Positions 50,848 through 59,980 of a stretch of 64,000 nt of DNA are shown one piece after another. The notes under the pieces were generated by a model. The model did no database searches. It was not told where the DNA came from and saw nothing but the letters and a program-made list of their open reading frames with translations. Source of the DNA: Viridibacillus sp050279675. Lineage in GTDB: Bacteria; Bacillota; Bacilli; Bacillales_A; Planococcaceae. Each line of letters opens with the position of its first letter. The first letter of the stretch is position 1. Location: positions 124,001 through 188,000 of the forward strand of contig NZ_JBNNUK010000003.1 in assembly GCF_050279675.1 (NCBI RefSeq), read 5' to 3'. Both the position numbers and the translations under genes were made by a program.

Positions 50848-51720
50848 TTAATGTTGGCAATTTGGGCAATAAACTGAGTTTCTGCCACCAATTATCTTTT
50901 GTTTAGTATCTCCATTACAAGACGGACAAGTCTTTTTCCCATACATCTTCAATCGACGTTGCATACTACCCGCTTCACCATTAATATTTCGGTAATCCGA
51001 AATGGTCGAACCACCAACATCAATACTTTCTTGCAAAATATGAACAATTGTCTCAAAAAGTTTAATTTTACGTTCTTTACTAATTCGTGACAGTTTTCGA
51101 GCTGGATGAATATTCATTTTAAACAGCGCTTCTGTTGCATATATATTCCCGCAACCTGCAATCACGTGTCCATCCATAATCACTTCTTTAACTGCCTTAT
51201 TTGCATACTTCGTTAAATTTGCTTTCTCAAGAAAATGAGATAGCGCTTCATCTGAAAAAGGTTCAGGAGCCATTTCAAGTAGTGGTGGATGCTCTGCTAG
51301 CTCATGTAAAAAGCGCATTTCTCCAAAACGGCGAATATCCGAATAGACAAGCCAATTTTCATCATCGAATTGAATTAAAACATGCGCATGCTTTAGAAAT
51401 TTCTCTTCTGTAATATCACTAAGTTGCGTTACATGGAACCATGCGCCCGTCATACCTAAATGGTTGACGAGCAAATATGGATTTCCTTCTTTCTCCAAGT
51501 GGAAAAATATATATTTTGAGCGACGTTCAATGCTTGTAATAGTCATTCCTTCAATCGCTTGTTGGAAATAATTAGGATCAACTACTTTTATAATACACTC
51601 TTTACCTTGCTCTTTCGCTTGTTTAATAACCTTTGAAATTGTCACATGATGAATCGTTTTACCCGTAACGAACGGTTGTAATGAACGCACAACACCTTCT
51701 ACTTCTGGTAATTCTGGCAT
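50848..51720 (-). CDS. mutM: Formamidopyrimidine-DNA glycosylase (Fpg)
   Basis: 290 residues. The catalytic N-terminus PELPEVE gives Pro2 and Glu3, the helix-two-turn-helix contains the Asn/Lys motif (AGCGNIYATEALF), and the zinc finger CPSC...CPNC closes the protein. It removes 8-oxoguanine and formamidopyrimidines from DNA. ATG after AAGGGGTG. It sits 13 bases from both polA and coaE, a replication-repair operon. Confidence 0.96.
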   Translation of the reverse strand: MPELPEVEGVVRSLQPFVTGKTIHHVTISKVIKQAKEQGKECIIKVVDPNYFQQAIEGMTITSIERRSKYIFFHLEKEGNPYLLVNHLGMTGAWFHVTQLSDITEEKFLKHAHVLIQFDDENWLVYSDIRRFGEMRFLHELAEHPPLLEMAPEPFSDEALSHFLEKANLTKYANKAVKEVIMDGHVIAGCGNIYATEALFKMNIHPARKLSRISKERKIKLFETIVHILQESIDVGGSTISDYRNINGEAGSMQRRLKMYGKKTCPSCNGDTKQKIIGGRNSVYCPNCQH

Positions 51721-51732
51721 GCGATCACCCCT

Positions 51733-54360
51733 TTATTTTGTATCATACCAAGTTGGACCAAATGCAAAATCGGCTCTAAGTGGTACATTTAGTTCAAATG
51801 CTTTCCCCATCACTTCTGGAACTAATTTTTCGAGAATTGGAATTTCCTCTTTTGGTGCTTCGAAAATTAACTCATCGTGCACTTGTAGAAGCATTTTCGT
51901 TTGTAAATTTTGTTCTTTTAACGCTGCTGCCATATCTATCATTGCTTTTTTTATAATGTCGGCTGCACTACCTTGAATTGGTGTATTCATTGCAGTACGC
52001 TCCGCAAAGCTACGTAAATTGAAGTTTGAACTTTTCAGGTCTGGCAAATAGCGACGTCGATTTAAAATAGTGGTCACATAACCATGTTGCTTCGCTTCTT
52101 CCACTATATTTTTCATATAGTCTTGTACACCTGGGAAGCTAGCAAAATAACGTTCAATGAAATCTGCTGCTTCTTTACGTGTAATATTTAAGTTTTGAGA
52201 TAAACCATAATCGCTAATTCCATAAACAATTCCAAAGTTAACTGCTTTTGCTGCACGACGCATATCCGACGTTACTTCCTCTTCTGCTACGTGAAATACA
52301 TTCATCGCTGTATTTGTATGAATATCCAAACCATTCTGGAATGCATTAATTAAGTTTTCGTCACCACACATATGAGCTAATACACGCAACTCAATTTGCG
52401 AATAATCGGCTGCAAAAAGGAGCCATTCTGGATTTGATGGAACAAATGCTTGGCGAATTTTACGGCCTTCTTCAAGTCTTACAGGAATGTTTTGCAAATT
52501 TGGATCTGTTGAACTTAAGCGACCTGTTGATGTTAACGCTTGTTGGAATCTTGTATGAATTTTTTGATCTTCTTCGTGAATTTCTTTCAATAATCCCTCT
52601 ATATATGTTGATTGTAATTTCCCAAGCTGACGGTACTGTAAAATATGACGAATAATTTCGTGTTCTGGCTCTAGTTTTTCTAATACATCCGCTGCTGTTG
52701 AATAACCTGTCTTTGTTTTCTTAATCACAGGTAAGCCCAATTTTTCGAACAAAATAACCCCGAGTTGTTTCGGTGAATTTATGTTGAAGGCTTGACCAGC
52801 AATTGAATAAATATCTTCTTCAATTGCTTTTAGTTTCGTTGTTAGATCATGCCCCATTTCAACGAGTCGTTCACGATCAACTGTAATACCTTCGCTTTCC
52901 ATTTCACTTAATATGGCAGCAAGTGGTAACTCTAACTGTTTATACAGCTCAAATTGTTCATTTTCTCGAAGAAGCTGTTCTAATTTCGGCTGCAAAATGA
53001 ATACAGCATTGGCTTTACGACAAGCATGCTCCGCCACAGATTCTATTGCCGGAGTGGCTTTCTTTGCACCTTTACCATATACATTGTCATTGGATAATAC
53101 ATCAGTATACCCAAATTCTCTTGAAATCGTTGCAACATCATCAGAAGGTATAGCGGGATTCACAATATATGCCGCTAAGAGCATATCGAATTCCACTCCT
53201 GCTAATTTAATACCATCACGTAATAAAGCGGCTTGCGCAGCTTTTGAATCAACCATATACTTCTGCTTTGAAGCATCTTCTAACCATTCTTTTAATGATG
53301 CTGAAGCCATTGCTTTGTCGTAAGGAATATAATATGCTTGCTTGTCGTCCACTAATGCAATACCAAATCTGTCGCAAGTATGATAGTGCTCATCAGCAAG
53401 TTCAATATGTACAGCCATCGCATCTTGTAACTGATCTGCTGATACATCTTCTAATATAGAGAAAGTTAGTTCCTTTGTTGTTGTTGCTTCTGATTGAAAC
53501 TCACTTTTTTCGATTAAAGATTTAAAAGATAAATCTTGCCATAAAGAAAACAACTCATCTACATTTGGACCATCGTACACTAAGTCATCAAGTGTAATAG
53601 TAATAGGTGATTGACGATCAATCGTCGCTAACTGTTTGCTCATTTTCGCTTGCTCTTCATTGGTCGTAAGTTTTTCTTTTAACTTTGCACCACTCACTTG
53701 TTCTACATTTTCATATAGTTCTTCGATTGTTGGATATTGTTTTAATAATTTGATGGCTGTTTTTTCACCGACTCCAGGTACTCCAGGTATATTATCTGAT
53801 GCATCACCCATAAGACCTTTCATATCAATAATTTGCTCTGGCGTTAAGCCATATTTCCCTTGAATATGATCCGGTGTATATTTTTCAATATCCGTCATGC
53901 CTTTACGTGTAATATAGACAGTTGTATTATCTGATGCAAGCTGCGTTAAGTCTTTATCTCCACTAACCACGATTACTTGTAGCTTTTGTTCTTCAGCTTT
54001 TTTACTTAAAGTACCGATAATATCATCTGCTTCGTACATTTCTAGTTCATATTGTTTAATACAATATGCATCTAATAATTTTCGCAAATATGGGAATTGC
54101 TCTGAAAGTTCAGGTGGTGTTTTCTGACGTCCACCTTTATATTCTCCGTATGTAGAATGACGGAACGTCGTTTTACCAGCATCAAATGCAACAAGCATTT
54201 TCGTTGGTTTCTCCTCTTCTAATATTTTCTGTAGCATCGTAGTAAAGCCATAAACGGCATTTGTGTGAATACCGCTATCATTTGTTAATAATGGTAATGC
54301 AAAAAATGCTCGATATGCTAAGCTATTGCCATCTAAAAGTAGTAACTTTTCTTTTGTCAT
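51733..54360 (-). CDS. polA: DNA polymerase I
   Basis: 875 residues. The 5' nuclease domain (about 1-295) keeps its acidic motifs (ADDIIG, GDKDLTQLA, DNIPGVPG). The middle exonuclease-like domain (about 310-470) lacks the DxE proofreading motif: VHIELADE has no metal-binding Asp. The polymerase has motif A YSQIELR, motif B RRAAKAVNFGIVYG and motif C VHDELIFE. So it fills gaps and removes RNA primers but probably has no 3'-5' proofreading, as in other Bacillales. ATG after GAGGAG. Leads the polA-mutM-coaE operon. Confidence 0.97.
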   Translation of the reverse strand: MTKEKLLLLDGNSLAYRAFFALPLLTNDSGIHTNAVYGFTTMLQKILEEEKPTKMLVAFDAGKTTFRHSTYGEYKGGRQKTPPELSEQFPYLRKLLDAYCIKQYELEMYEADDIIGTLSKKAEEQKLQVIVVSGDKDLTQLASDNTTVYITRKGMTDIEKYTPDHIQGKYGLTPEQIIDMKGLMGDASDNIPGVPGVGEKTAIKLLKQYPTIEELYENVEQVSGAKLKEKLTTNEEQAKMSKQLATIDRQSPITITLDDLVYDGPNVDELFSLWQDLSFKSLIEKSEFQSEATTTKELTFSILEDVSADQLQDAMAVHIELADEHYHTCDRFGIALVDDKQAYYIPYDKAMASASLKEWLEDASKQKYMVDSKAAQAALLRDGIKLAGVEFDMLLAAYIVNPAIPSDDVATISREFGYTDVLSNDNVYGKGAKKATPAIESVAEHACRKANAVFILQPKLEQLLRENEQFELYKQLELPLAAILSEMESEGITVDRERLVEMGHDLTTKLKAIEEDIYSIAGQAFNINSPKQLGVILFEKLGLPVIKKTKTGYSTAADVLEKLEPEHEIIRHILQYRQLGKLQSTYIEGLLKEIHEEDQKIHTRFQQALTSTGRLSSTDPNLQNIPVRLEEGRKIRQAFVPSNPEWLLFAADYSQIELRVLAHMCGDENLINAFQNGLDIHTNTAMNVFHVAEEEVTSDMRRAAKAVNFGIVYGISDYGLSQNLNITRKEAADFIERYFASFPGVQDYMKNIVEEAKQHGYVTTILNRRRYLPDLKSSNFNLRSFAERTAMNTPIQGSAADIIKKAMIDMAAALKEQNLQTKMLLQVHDELIFEAPKEEIPILEKLVPEVMGKAFELNVPLRADFAFGPTWYDTK

Positions 54361-54447
54361 ATATATATTCTCCTCTTACTTTTTCTCTATTTTGAGCTGT
54401 TTTCTTTATATGTTATTATGCACGGAATTTCTTTTTTCCTAAACGTC

Positions 54448-54507
54448 AAAAAGCCGTCTCTCCCTTCTATCTTACCACGCGTGTAAGTAGAAAGGAAAAT
54501 GACGACT
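54448..54507 (-). terminator. Long terminator hairpin between phoR and polA (second)
   Basis: On the minus strand an outer helix AGTCGTC/GACGGCT, a middle helix of about eight pairs and an inner GTAAG/CTTAC enclose a short loop, followed by five T. It lies 88 bases before the polA start. Confidence 0.7.
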
Positions 54508-54567
54508 GATACAAATACGAAAAAATGTTCGTATTATTAAATCACTGTATTCTGCTTTTTAAATTCT

Positions 54568-54599
54568 AAAAAAAGAATCTAGGGTAAACCTAGATTCTC
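54568..54599 (-). terminator. Terminator of phoPR (first)
   Basis: On the minus strand AGAATCTAGG and CCTAGATTCT pair around a short loop, then T-rich sequence. Confidence 0.85.
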
Positions 54600-54686
54600 A
54601 CTTCCAAAACACTGGTTGAAGGGGGCTTCGAATATTATATTAACAAAGGATTATGAAGAGTATATATATATATTGTAAACATTGTG

Positions 54687-56234
54687 TTAATTTGGTTGTT
54701 TTTCTGGCAAAATAACACGCATTGTCGTTCCTTTACCAACTACACTCTCCACTTGAATTTTACCGTGGTGCGCCTCTATTAAATGCTTCACAATTGCAAG
54801 ACCAAGACCTGTTCCACCAGAATTACGACTACGTGCTCGGTCGACACGGTAGAAACGTTCAAAAATTCTTGGGATTTCAGGTTTTTCAATTCCAATTCCC
54901 TCATCGATTATTTCAATGACACCACTTTTGTTTTGTTCATATAATTTTACTTTAATTTTCGTATTCTCTGGCGAGTAAGTAGTCGCATTTGTCATTAAAT
55001 TCATCACTACCTGGATTAGTCGATTTGCATCTCCTTCAACTACAACATCCTGCTCAATTTCCGCTTCGAAAGATATGTTTTTTTCCTCAAGACGTGGCAC
55101 TGTCATTTCAGTCGCCCTTACAATTACATCCTTTAAACTTGTACGAGCAATGTTGACAGTAAAACCATGCTTTTCAATTTTCGATAACTCAAGCAAATCT
55201 AAAATAAGCATCTGAAGGCGATTACTCTCTTTATTAATAATTTCTAAAAAGGACAATAATGTACCTTGTTCTTTGTAAGCACCGTCTAATAATGTTTCAG
55301 AAAAGCCTTTTATCGATGTAATAGGGGTACGTAATTCATGCGATACATTTGCTACAAAATCCTTACGTATTTGCTCTAGCTTTTTCAATTCCGAAATATC
55401 ATGCATGATAATTACAATCCCTAGCCAGTGACCGTGTTCTCCTATTACCGGAGCTCCATATACTTCCATATGGTGGAATTCTTGTTGGATTTCTATTTGC
55501 ATTTGTTTACGGTATGTTATTTCTGTCATAAAGACGTGATCGACAAATTGCTCTAATTCATTCGGTAATCCTAATTCGCGGAAAACCTGTTTATAGACTG
55601 TATCATGAGGCACATCGAATAATTCCAAAAACACTTTATTTACAATAGATACATGCCCTTCCTTGCCAATCATTATAAGTGCACTACCCATATTTTCTAT
55701 TAGCGTTTTTAGACGTTCTTGCTCCATCTCGCGAATCATCATAATATCTTGCAAGTTCCGAGCAAGAATATTAACCGCATTACTTAGTTGTATCGTTGGT
55801 GATTCTACATTTTCATATGCCCTTGCACGATAATTTCCTTTTGCCAACTCTAACGCTGTATTTGTTACATTATCTATAGGCTGAGCCAAATTCTTTATCA
55901 AGCGTGAAGTAATAACCATAAGTAGTATAAAGGTTATTATCAAAGTGACAATAAGCATAATCCATAGTCGAATTCGTATATCAGCTAATTCATTTCCGCC
56001 AAAATCAAGCGGTAGGGCATTTATTATAGACTGTTCTTGATCTACAGTTAAATCAATACTTTGCTTTTCTATTGCACGTAAAATATTTTCATGTGATCGA
56101 ATGGAATTAGAGCGTATAGAATCCTCTACATATACAGGAAAAAGCTGGCCTAGTATAAAACCAAGACCAGCTAACGCTGTACCATACAGAAATCCAAAAG
56201 AAATGAGCAACCTAACTTTAAGAGATTTCATCAT
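54687..56234 (-). CDS. phoR: Phosphate-regulon sensor kinase PhoR (short sensor domain)
   Basis: 515 residues. TM1 about 8-32, only about 55 extracytoplasmic residues (33-88), TM2 89-109, HAMP 110-162, PAS 172-285, HisKA with His299 in VSHELRTP, and HATPase_c with GTGLGLAI. Bacillus subtilis PhoR is about 60 residues longer, with a PDC sensor outside. That fold cannot fit in 55 residues, so sensing must rely on the PAS or on a partner. ATG overlapping the phoP stop. A transcription terminator follows. Confidence 0.9.
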   Translation of the reverse strand: MMKSLKVRLLISFGFLYGTALAGLGFILGQLFPVYVEDSIRSNSIRSHENILRAIEKQSIDLTVDQEQSIINALPLDFGGNELADIRIRLWIMLIVTLIITFILLMVITSRLIKNLAQPIDNVTNTALELAKGNYRARAYENVESPTIQLSNAVNILARNLQDIMMIREMEQERLKTLIENMGSALIMIGKEGHVSIVNKVFLELFDVPHDTVYKQVFRELGLPNELEQFVDHVFMTEITYRKQMQIEIQQEFHHMEVYGAPVIGEHGHWLGIVIIMHDISELKKLEQIRKDFVANVSHELRTPITSIKGFSETLLDGAYKEQGTLLSFLEIINKESNRLQMLILDLLELSKIEKHGFTVNIARTSLKDVIVRATEMTVPRLEEKNISFEAEIEQDVVVEGDANRLIQVVMNLMTNATTYSPENTKIKVKLYEQNKSGVIEIIDEGIGIEKPEIPRIFERFYRVDRARSRNSGGTGLGLAIVKHLIEAHHGKIQVESVVGKGTTMRVILPEKQPN

Positions 56235-56944
56235 AGCTTCGGCTCCTCGAATTTATAGCCTAACCCTCTTATTGTTTTAATGAATTTTGGTTTACGACTA
56301 TTTTCTTCAATTTGTTCACGCAAGTGACTAATGTGTACATCAACAATCCGCGTATCTCCTGCAAAATCATAATTCCACACAGCACTTAATAGCTGATCGC
56401 GTGTTAACACACGATTTTTATTTTCTAATAAATAGACAAGAAGTTCGAATTCTTTTGGAGTGAATTCTAATACTTCCTCTCCTAAGAAAGCTTCAAACCG
56501 ATCAGGTAATACTTGCAGTTGTCCAAATGAATACGTTTGTTCAACATGCTCCTTTTCTTCCATCACTACTTCTGTCACTTTAGAACGGCGTAAAACAGCT
56601 TTAACCCTAGCCATTACTTCACGTGGACTGAATGGCTTTGTCATATAATCATCTGCTCCAAGCTCAAGACCAAGTACTTTATCGAACTCATCGTCTTTTG
56701 CTGTTAACATAATAATTGGTGTATTGATTTTCTTAATACGTAGCTCTTTACAAACTTCCATGCCGTCCATTTTAGGTAACATTAAGTCTAATAAAAGTAA
56801 ATCTGGCTTTTCCAAAATCGCTTTGTGTAAGCCTTCTTTCCCATCGTTTGCAATCACTACTTCATATCCTGCCTGTTGGAGATTGTATTGTAATAATGTT
56901 GCAATTGAAATTTCATCTTCTACTACAAGTATTTTATATGTCAT
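56231..56944 (-). CDS. phoP: Phosphate-regulon response regulator PhoP
   Basis: 237 residues from the ATG at 56944, with GGGGG upstream. Longer frames to 57034 would run into the MaoC gene. The receiver has ED at 9-10, the phospho-acceptor Asp53 in LLDLMLPK, and KPFSPREV. The winged-helix domain ends with VDVHISHLREQ and RGLGYKF. It controls the response to phosphate starvation with PhoR. Overlaps phoR by four bases. Confidence 0.94.
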   Translation of the reverse strand: MTYKILVVEDEISIATLLQYNLQQAGYEVVIANDGKEGLHKAILEKPDLLLLDLMLPKMDGMEVCKELRIKKINTPIIMLTAKDDEFDKVLGLELGADDYMTKPFSPREVMARVKAVLRRSKVTEVVMEEKEHVEQTYSFGQLQVLPDRFEAFLGEEVLEFTPKEFELLVYLLENKNRVLTRDQLLSAVWNYDFAGDTRIVDVHISHLREQIEENSRKPKFIKTIRGLGYKFEEPKL

Positions 56945-56993
56945 GTTTTTTCCCCCGCAATTGATTTGAAACCCCCATTTCAAACCTTTGCTA

Positions 56994-57470
56994 CTAGATT
57001 TCTTCTTTCTTATTTGCAGAATCATCTTGTTCACGATTCGGCGGATTTACTGTCATTTTACCTTGCATCACTAGTAGGCCTTCATCATTGCGTCCTTCAA
57101 TATTCACAGTTACTTCATTAAGCTCAATATCCACTTCGGCTACTTCAAGTAAAATATGAATCGTATCATAATGATATACCGGTTGCGGATATTCAAATTG
57201 TTGCGAAGTAATATAAGAACCAGGACCCGGAATATATTTTGAGATAGCTGATGTTACCACACCATTCAACATGATTGTAGGTACTACAGGTTTTTGAAAA
57301 CTAGTCTGTGAGGTAAATTCATGTTGTATGTATAGAGGATTACTGTCATTGGTTAAGCCGAGATATAATAGTAAGTCTTTATCTTCGATTTTCTCCGTTA
57401 GCTGTAATGATTCGCCAACAGACAACTCTTGAATTTTTCTACCTAACTTTCTCTTCTTGCCAAGTAACAC
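56994..57470 (-). CDS. MaoC/hot-dog domain protein
   Basis: 158 residues from a GTG at 57470 after GGGGG. The hot-dog fold shows the MaoC hydratase motif region LGLTNDSNPLYIQ (about 38-50) and GVVTSAISKYIPGPGSY. MaoC proteins hydrate enoyl-CoA or bind acyl chains. The catalytic Asp/His pair seems present in part (D and H in NPLYIQHEF), but the reaction is unknown. An acidic-basic tail (DDSANKKEEI) closes it. It lies between mdh and phoP, with the phoP site 49 bases downstream. Confidence 0.8.
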   Translation of the reverse strand: MLLGKKRKLGRKIQELSVGESLQLTEKIEDKDLLLYLGLTNDSNPLYIQHEFTSQTSFQKPVVPTIMLNGVVTSAISKYIPGPGSYITSQQFEYPQPVYHYDTIHILLEVAEVDIELNEVTVNIEGRNDEGLLVMQGKMTVNPPNREQDDSANKKEEI

Positions 57471-57571
57471 ATTATTCCCCCTTAAATAATTTGGTATTTC
57501 AATAGTAACAATAATCAGTAAAAAAAGACAGTATGATTGTATACAATATCATATTATCTGAATTTTTTTAT

Positions 57572-57605
57572 AAAAAAAACGAGTAGGTAAAAACCTGCTC
57601 GTTTA
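57572..57605 (-). terminator. Terminator of citZ-icd-mdh
   Basis: On the minus strand AAACGAGCAGGT and ACCTACTCGTTT pair around TTTT, then eight T, eight bases after the mdh stop. Confidence 0.92.
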
Positions 57606-57613
57606 AAAGGATA

Positions 57614-58552
57614 TTAAGCAAGAACTTTCATAACGTTGTTAACTGCTTCTGCAGAGTTATCCAAAGCCTCTTTTTCGTCAATTGTTAAATCCAATTCAAT
57701 AATTCTTTCGATACCGTTAGCACCAAGAATAGTTGGTACACCAAGGTAGATATCATTGTAACCATATTCGCCTTCTAAGTAAGCAATTGATGGTAATACA
57801 CGACGTTGGTCTTTAATTATTGCTTCAGCCATTTCAACTAATGCTGCAGCTGGAGCATAGTAAGCAGAACCGTTACCAAGAAGGTTTACGATTTCAGCAC
57901 CACCGTTACGAGTACGATTAACGATCTCTTCTAAACGCTCTGGAGCAATTAGTTTTTCTAGTGGAATACCACCAGCGAATGAGTAGCGAGTAAGTGGAAC
58001 CATAGTGTCACCATGACCACCAAGTACAACACCAGTAATATCTTTAACTGAGATGTTTAACTCTTCCGCGATGAATGCACGGAAACGAGCTGAATCAAGA
58101 ACACCCGATTGACCGATAACGCGGTTTTTAGGGAAACCAGATTCTTTGTAAACTGTGTAAGTCATTGCATCAACTGGGTTTGTTAAAACAATAATTGTTG
58201 CTTTTGGAGAGTATTTTACAATTTCTTTTGTTACTGCTTTCATAACGCTTTGATTGATCAGAACTAAATCATCGCGACTCATTCCTGGTTTACGAGCAAC
58301 CCCAGCAGTAATGATTACTACGTCAGAATCAGCAGTATCAGCATAATCAGAAGTACCCTTTACACGTGCGTCAAAACCTTGTACTGGAGAAGCTTCGAAC
58401 ATATCAAGAGCTTTACCTTTTGTTGGGTTTTCAGCTTGTGGAATGTCTACTAATACAACATCACCAAGTTCCTTCTGTGCAGCTAAGAAAGCAGATGTAG
58501 CACCAGTGAAGCCCCCACCAATTACAGAAATTTTACTACGTTTCAAAGTCAT
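57614..58552 (-). CDS. mdh: Malate dehydrogenase
   Basis: 312 residues from the ATG at 58552, seven bases after AAAGGAG. Longer frames have no site. The NAD-binding GGGFTGATSA, the Arg-rich mobile loop RKPGMSRDDL with the substrate arginines, and the catalytic His in LGGHGDTMVPL fit the LDH-like MDH of Bacillales. It oxidises malate to oxaloacetate in the TCA cycle. Third gene of citZ-icd-mdh. Confidence 0.96.
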   Translation of the reverse strand: MTLKRSKISVIGGGFTGATSAFLAAQKELGDVVLVDIPQAENPTKGKALDMFEASPVQGFDARVKGTSDYADTADSDVVIITAGVARKPGMSRDDLVLINQSVMKAVTKEIVKYSPKATIIVLTNPVDAMTYTVYKESGFPKNRVIGQSGVLDSARFRAFIAEELNISVKDITGVVLGGHGDTMVPLTRYSFAGGIPLEKLIAPERLEEIVNRTRNGGAEIVNLLGNGSAYYAPAAALVEMAEAIIKDQRRVLPSIAYLEGEYGYNDIYLGVPTILGANGIERIIELDLTIDEKEALDNSAEAVNNVMKVLA

Positions 58553-58633
58553 TCGAATACACTCCTTTGATAATAAATATAAAGAGGGAAAAGGGGAAAA
58601 AATCCCCAATCCCCTCATTCATCTAGTCTAATA

Positions 58634-59899
58634 TTACAGGTTTTTAATTAGTTCGTCAGCAAATGCAGAACATTTTACTTCTGTAGCGCCGTCCATTAGA
58701 CGAGCAAAGTCGTAAGTTACAACTTTAGAAGCAATTGTTTTTTCTACTGATGCAGTTACTAAATCTGCAGCTTCTTTCCAGCCTAAGTGTTCAAGCATAA
58801 GAACGCCAGAAAGTAATACTGAAGATGGGTTTACTTTATCTTGTCCAGCATATTTCGGTGCTGTTCCGTGAGTAGCTTCGAAGATCGCATGTCCACTAAC
58901 ATAGTTAATGTTAGCTCCTGGAGCAATACCGATACCACCAACTTGAGCAGCTAATGCGTCAGAGATGTAGTCACCGTTTAAGTTCATAGTTGCTACAACA
59001 TCAAACTCTTTTGGACGAGTTAAGATTTGTTGTAAGAAGATATCAGCAATAGAATCTTTTACTAAGATTTTACCAGCAGCAAGTGCTTCTGCTTGTGCTT
59101 TATCAGCAGCTTCAGCGCCTTCAGCTTCTTTGATTGCATCATATTGGTTCCAAGTGAATGTTTGGTCAGCAAATTCAGTTTCAGCTAATTCGTAACCCCA
59201 AGTTTTGAATCCACCTTCAGTGAACTTCATGATGTTACCTTTGTGAACTAAAGTTAAAGATTCGCGTTTTTCATTAATAGCATAGTTAATAGCAGCGCGA
59301 ACTAAACGTTGTGTACCTTCTTTAGATACTGGTTTAATACCGATACCTGAAGTTTCTGGGAAACGGATTTTGTTAACGCCCATTTCAGTTTGAAGGAAGT
59401 TGATAAGTTTTTTAACTTCATCTGAACCTTCAGCATATTCAATACCTGCATAGATATCTTCTGTGTTTTCACGGAAAATAACCATATCAGTGTCTTCAGG
59501 ACGTTTAATTGGAGAAGGAACACCTTCGAAGTAACGAACAGGACGTAAACAAACATAAAGGTCAAGTTGTTGACGTAATGCTACGTTTAGAGAACGGATA
59601 CCGCCACCGATTGGTGTAGTAAGAGGTCCTTTAATTGCGATTAAGTATTCATTGATAGCGTCAAGAGTTGCTTGTGGTAACCATTCACCAGTTTGGTCGA
59701 ATGCTTTTTGTCCAGCAAGTACTTCTTTCCACTCGATAGATTTTTCACCATTGTAAGCTTGTTTTACTGCTGCATCGATTACGCGTGATGCTGCTGCCCA
59801 AATATCTGGACCTATTCCGTCACCTTCGATGAATGGAATGATTGGATTGTTTGGTACTTTAAGTACGCCATTTTCAACTACGATTTTACCGTTAGACAT
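58634..59899 (-). CDS. icd: NADP-dependent isocitrate dehydrogenase
   Basis: 421 residues. The substrate-binding Ser/Arg motif IRSLNVALRQQLDL and the RENTEDIYAGIEY segment, the catalytic loop and the NADP-binding HGTAPKYAGQDKVNPSS motif are complete. It makes 2-oxoglutarate from isocitrate. The Lys-Tyr pattern near the end (of the adenine loop) marks the bacterial NADP type. ATG after TTAGGAGG. 81 bases downstream of citZ, with an inverted repeat between them. Confidence 0.97.
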   Translation of the reverse strand: MSNGKIVVENGVLKVPNNPIIPFIEGDGIGPDIWAAASRVIDAAVKQAYNGEKSIEWKEVLAGQKAFDQTGEWLPQATLDAINEYLIAIKGPLTTPIGGGIRSLNVALRQQLDLYVCLRPVRYFEGVPSPIKRPEDTDMVIFRENTEDIYAGIEYAEGSDEVKKLINFLQTEMGVNKIRFPETSGIGIKPVSKEGTQRLVRAAINYAINEKRESLTLVHKGNIMKFTEGGFKTWGYELAETEFADQTFTWNQYDAIKEAEGAEAADKAQAEALAAGKILVKDSIADIFLQQILTRPKEFDVVATMNLNGDYISDALAAQVGGIGIAPGANINYVSGHAIFEATHGTAPKYAGQDKVNPSSVLLSGVLMLEHLGWKEAADLVTASVEKTIASKVVTYDFARLMDGATEVKCSAFADELIKNL

Positions 59900-59929
59900 G
59901 AACTTATTGCCTCCTAATATTCATAATCA

Positions 59930-59961
59930 AAGGGCAGATGCCAGAACCTAGCGCTGCCCTT
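59930..59961. repeat. Inverted repeat in the citZ-icd gap
   Basis: AAGGGCAG and CTGCCCTT pair exactly around 16 bases. The T run lies on the plus side, not after the stem on the coding strand, so it is not a terminator of citZ. It could control stability of the citZ-icd message. Confidence 0.6.
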
Positions 59962-59980
59962 GACTTTTTTATTATACCAA

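Noticed and set aside
59930..59961. Inverted repeat between citZ and icd as a terminator
   Set aside because: The T run lies on the wrong side for minus-strand transcription, so it would not terminate citZ mRNA.
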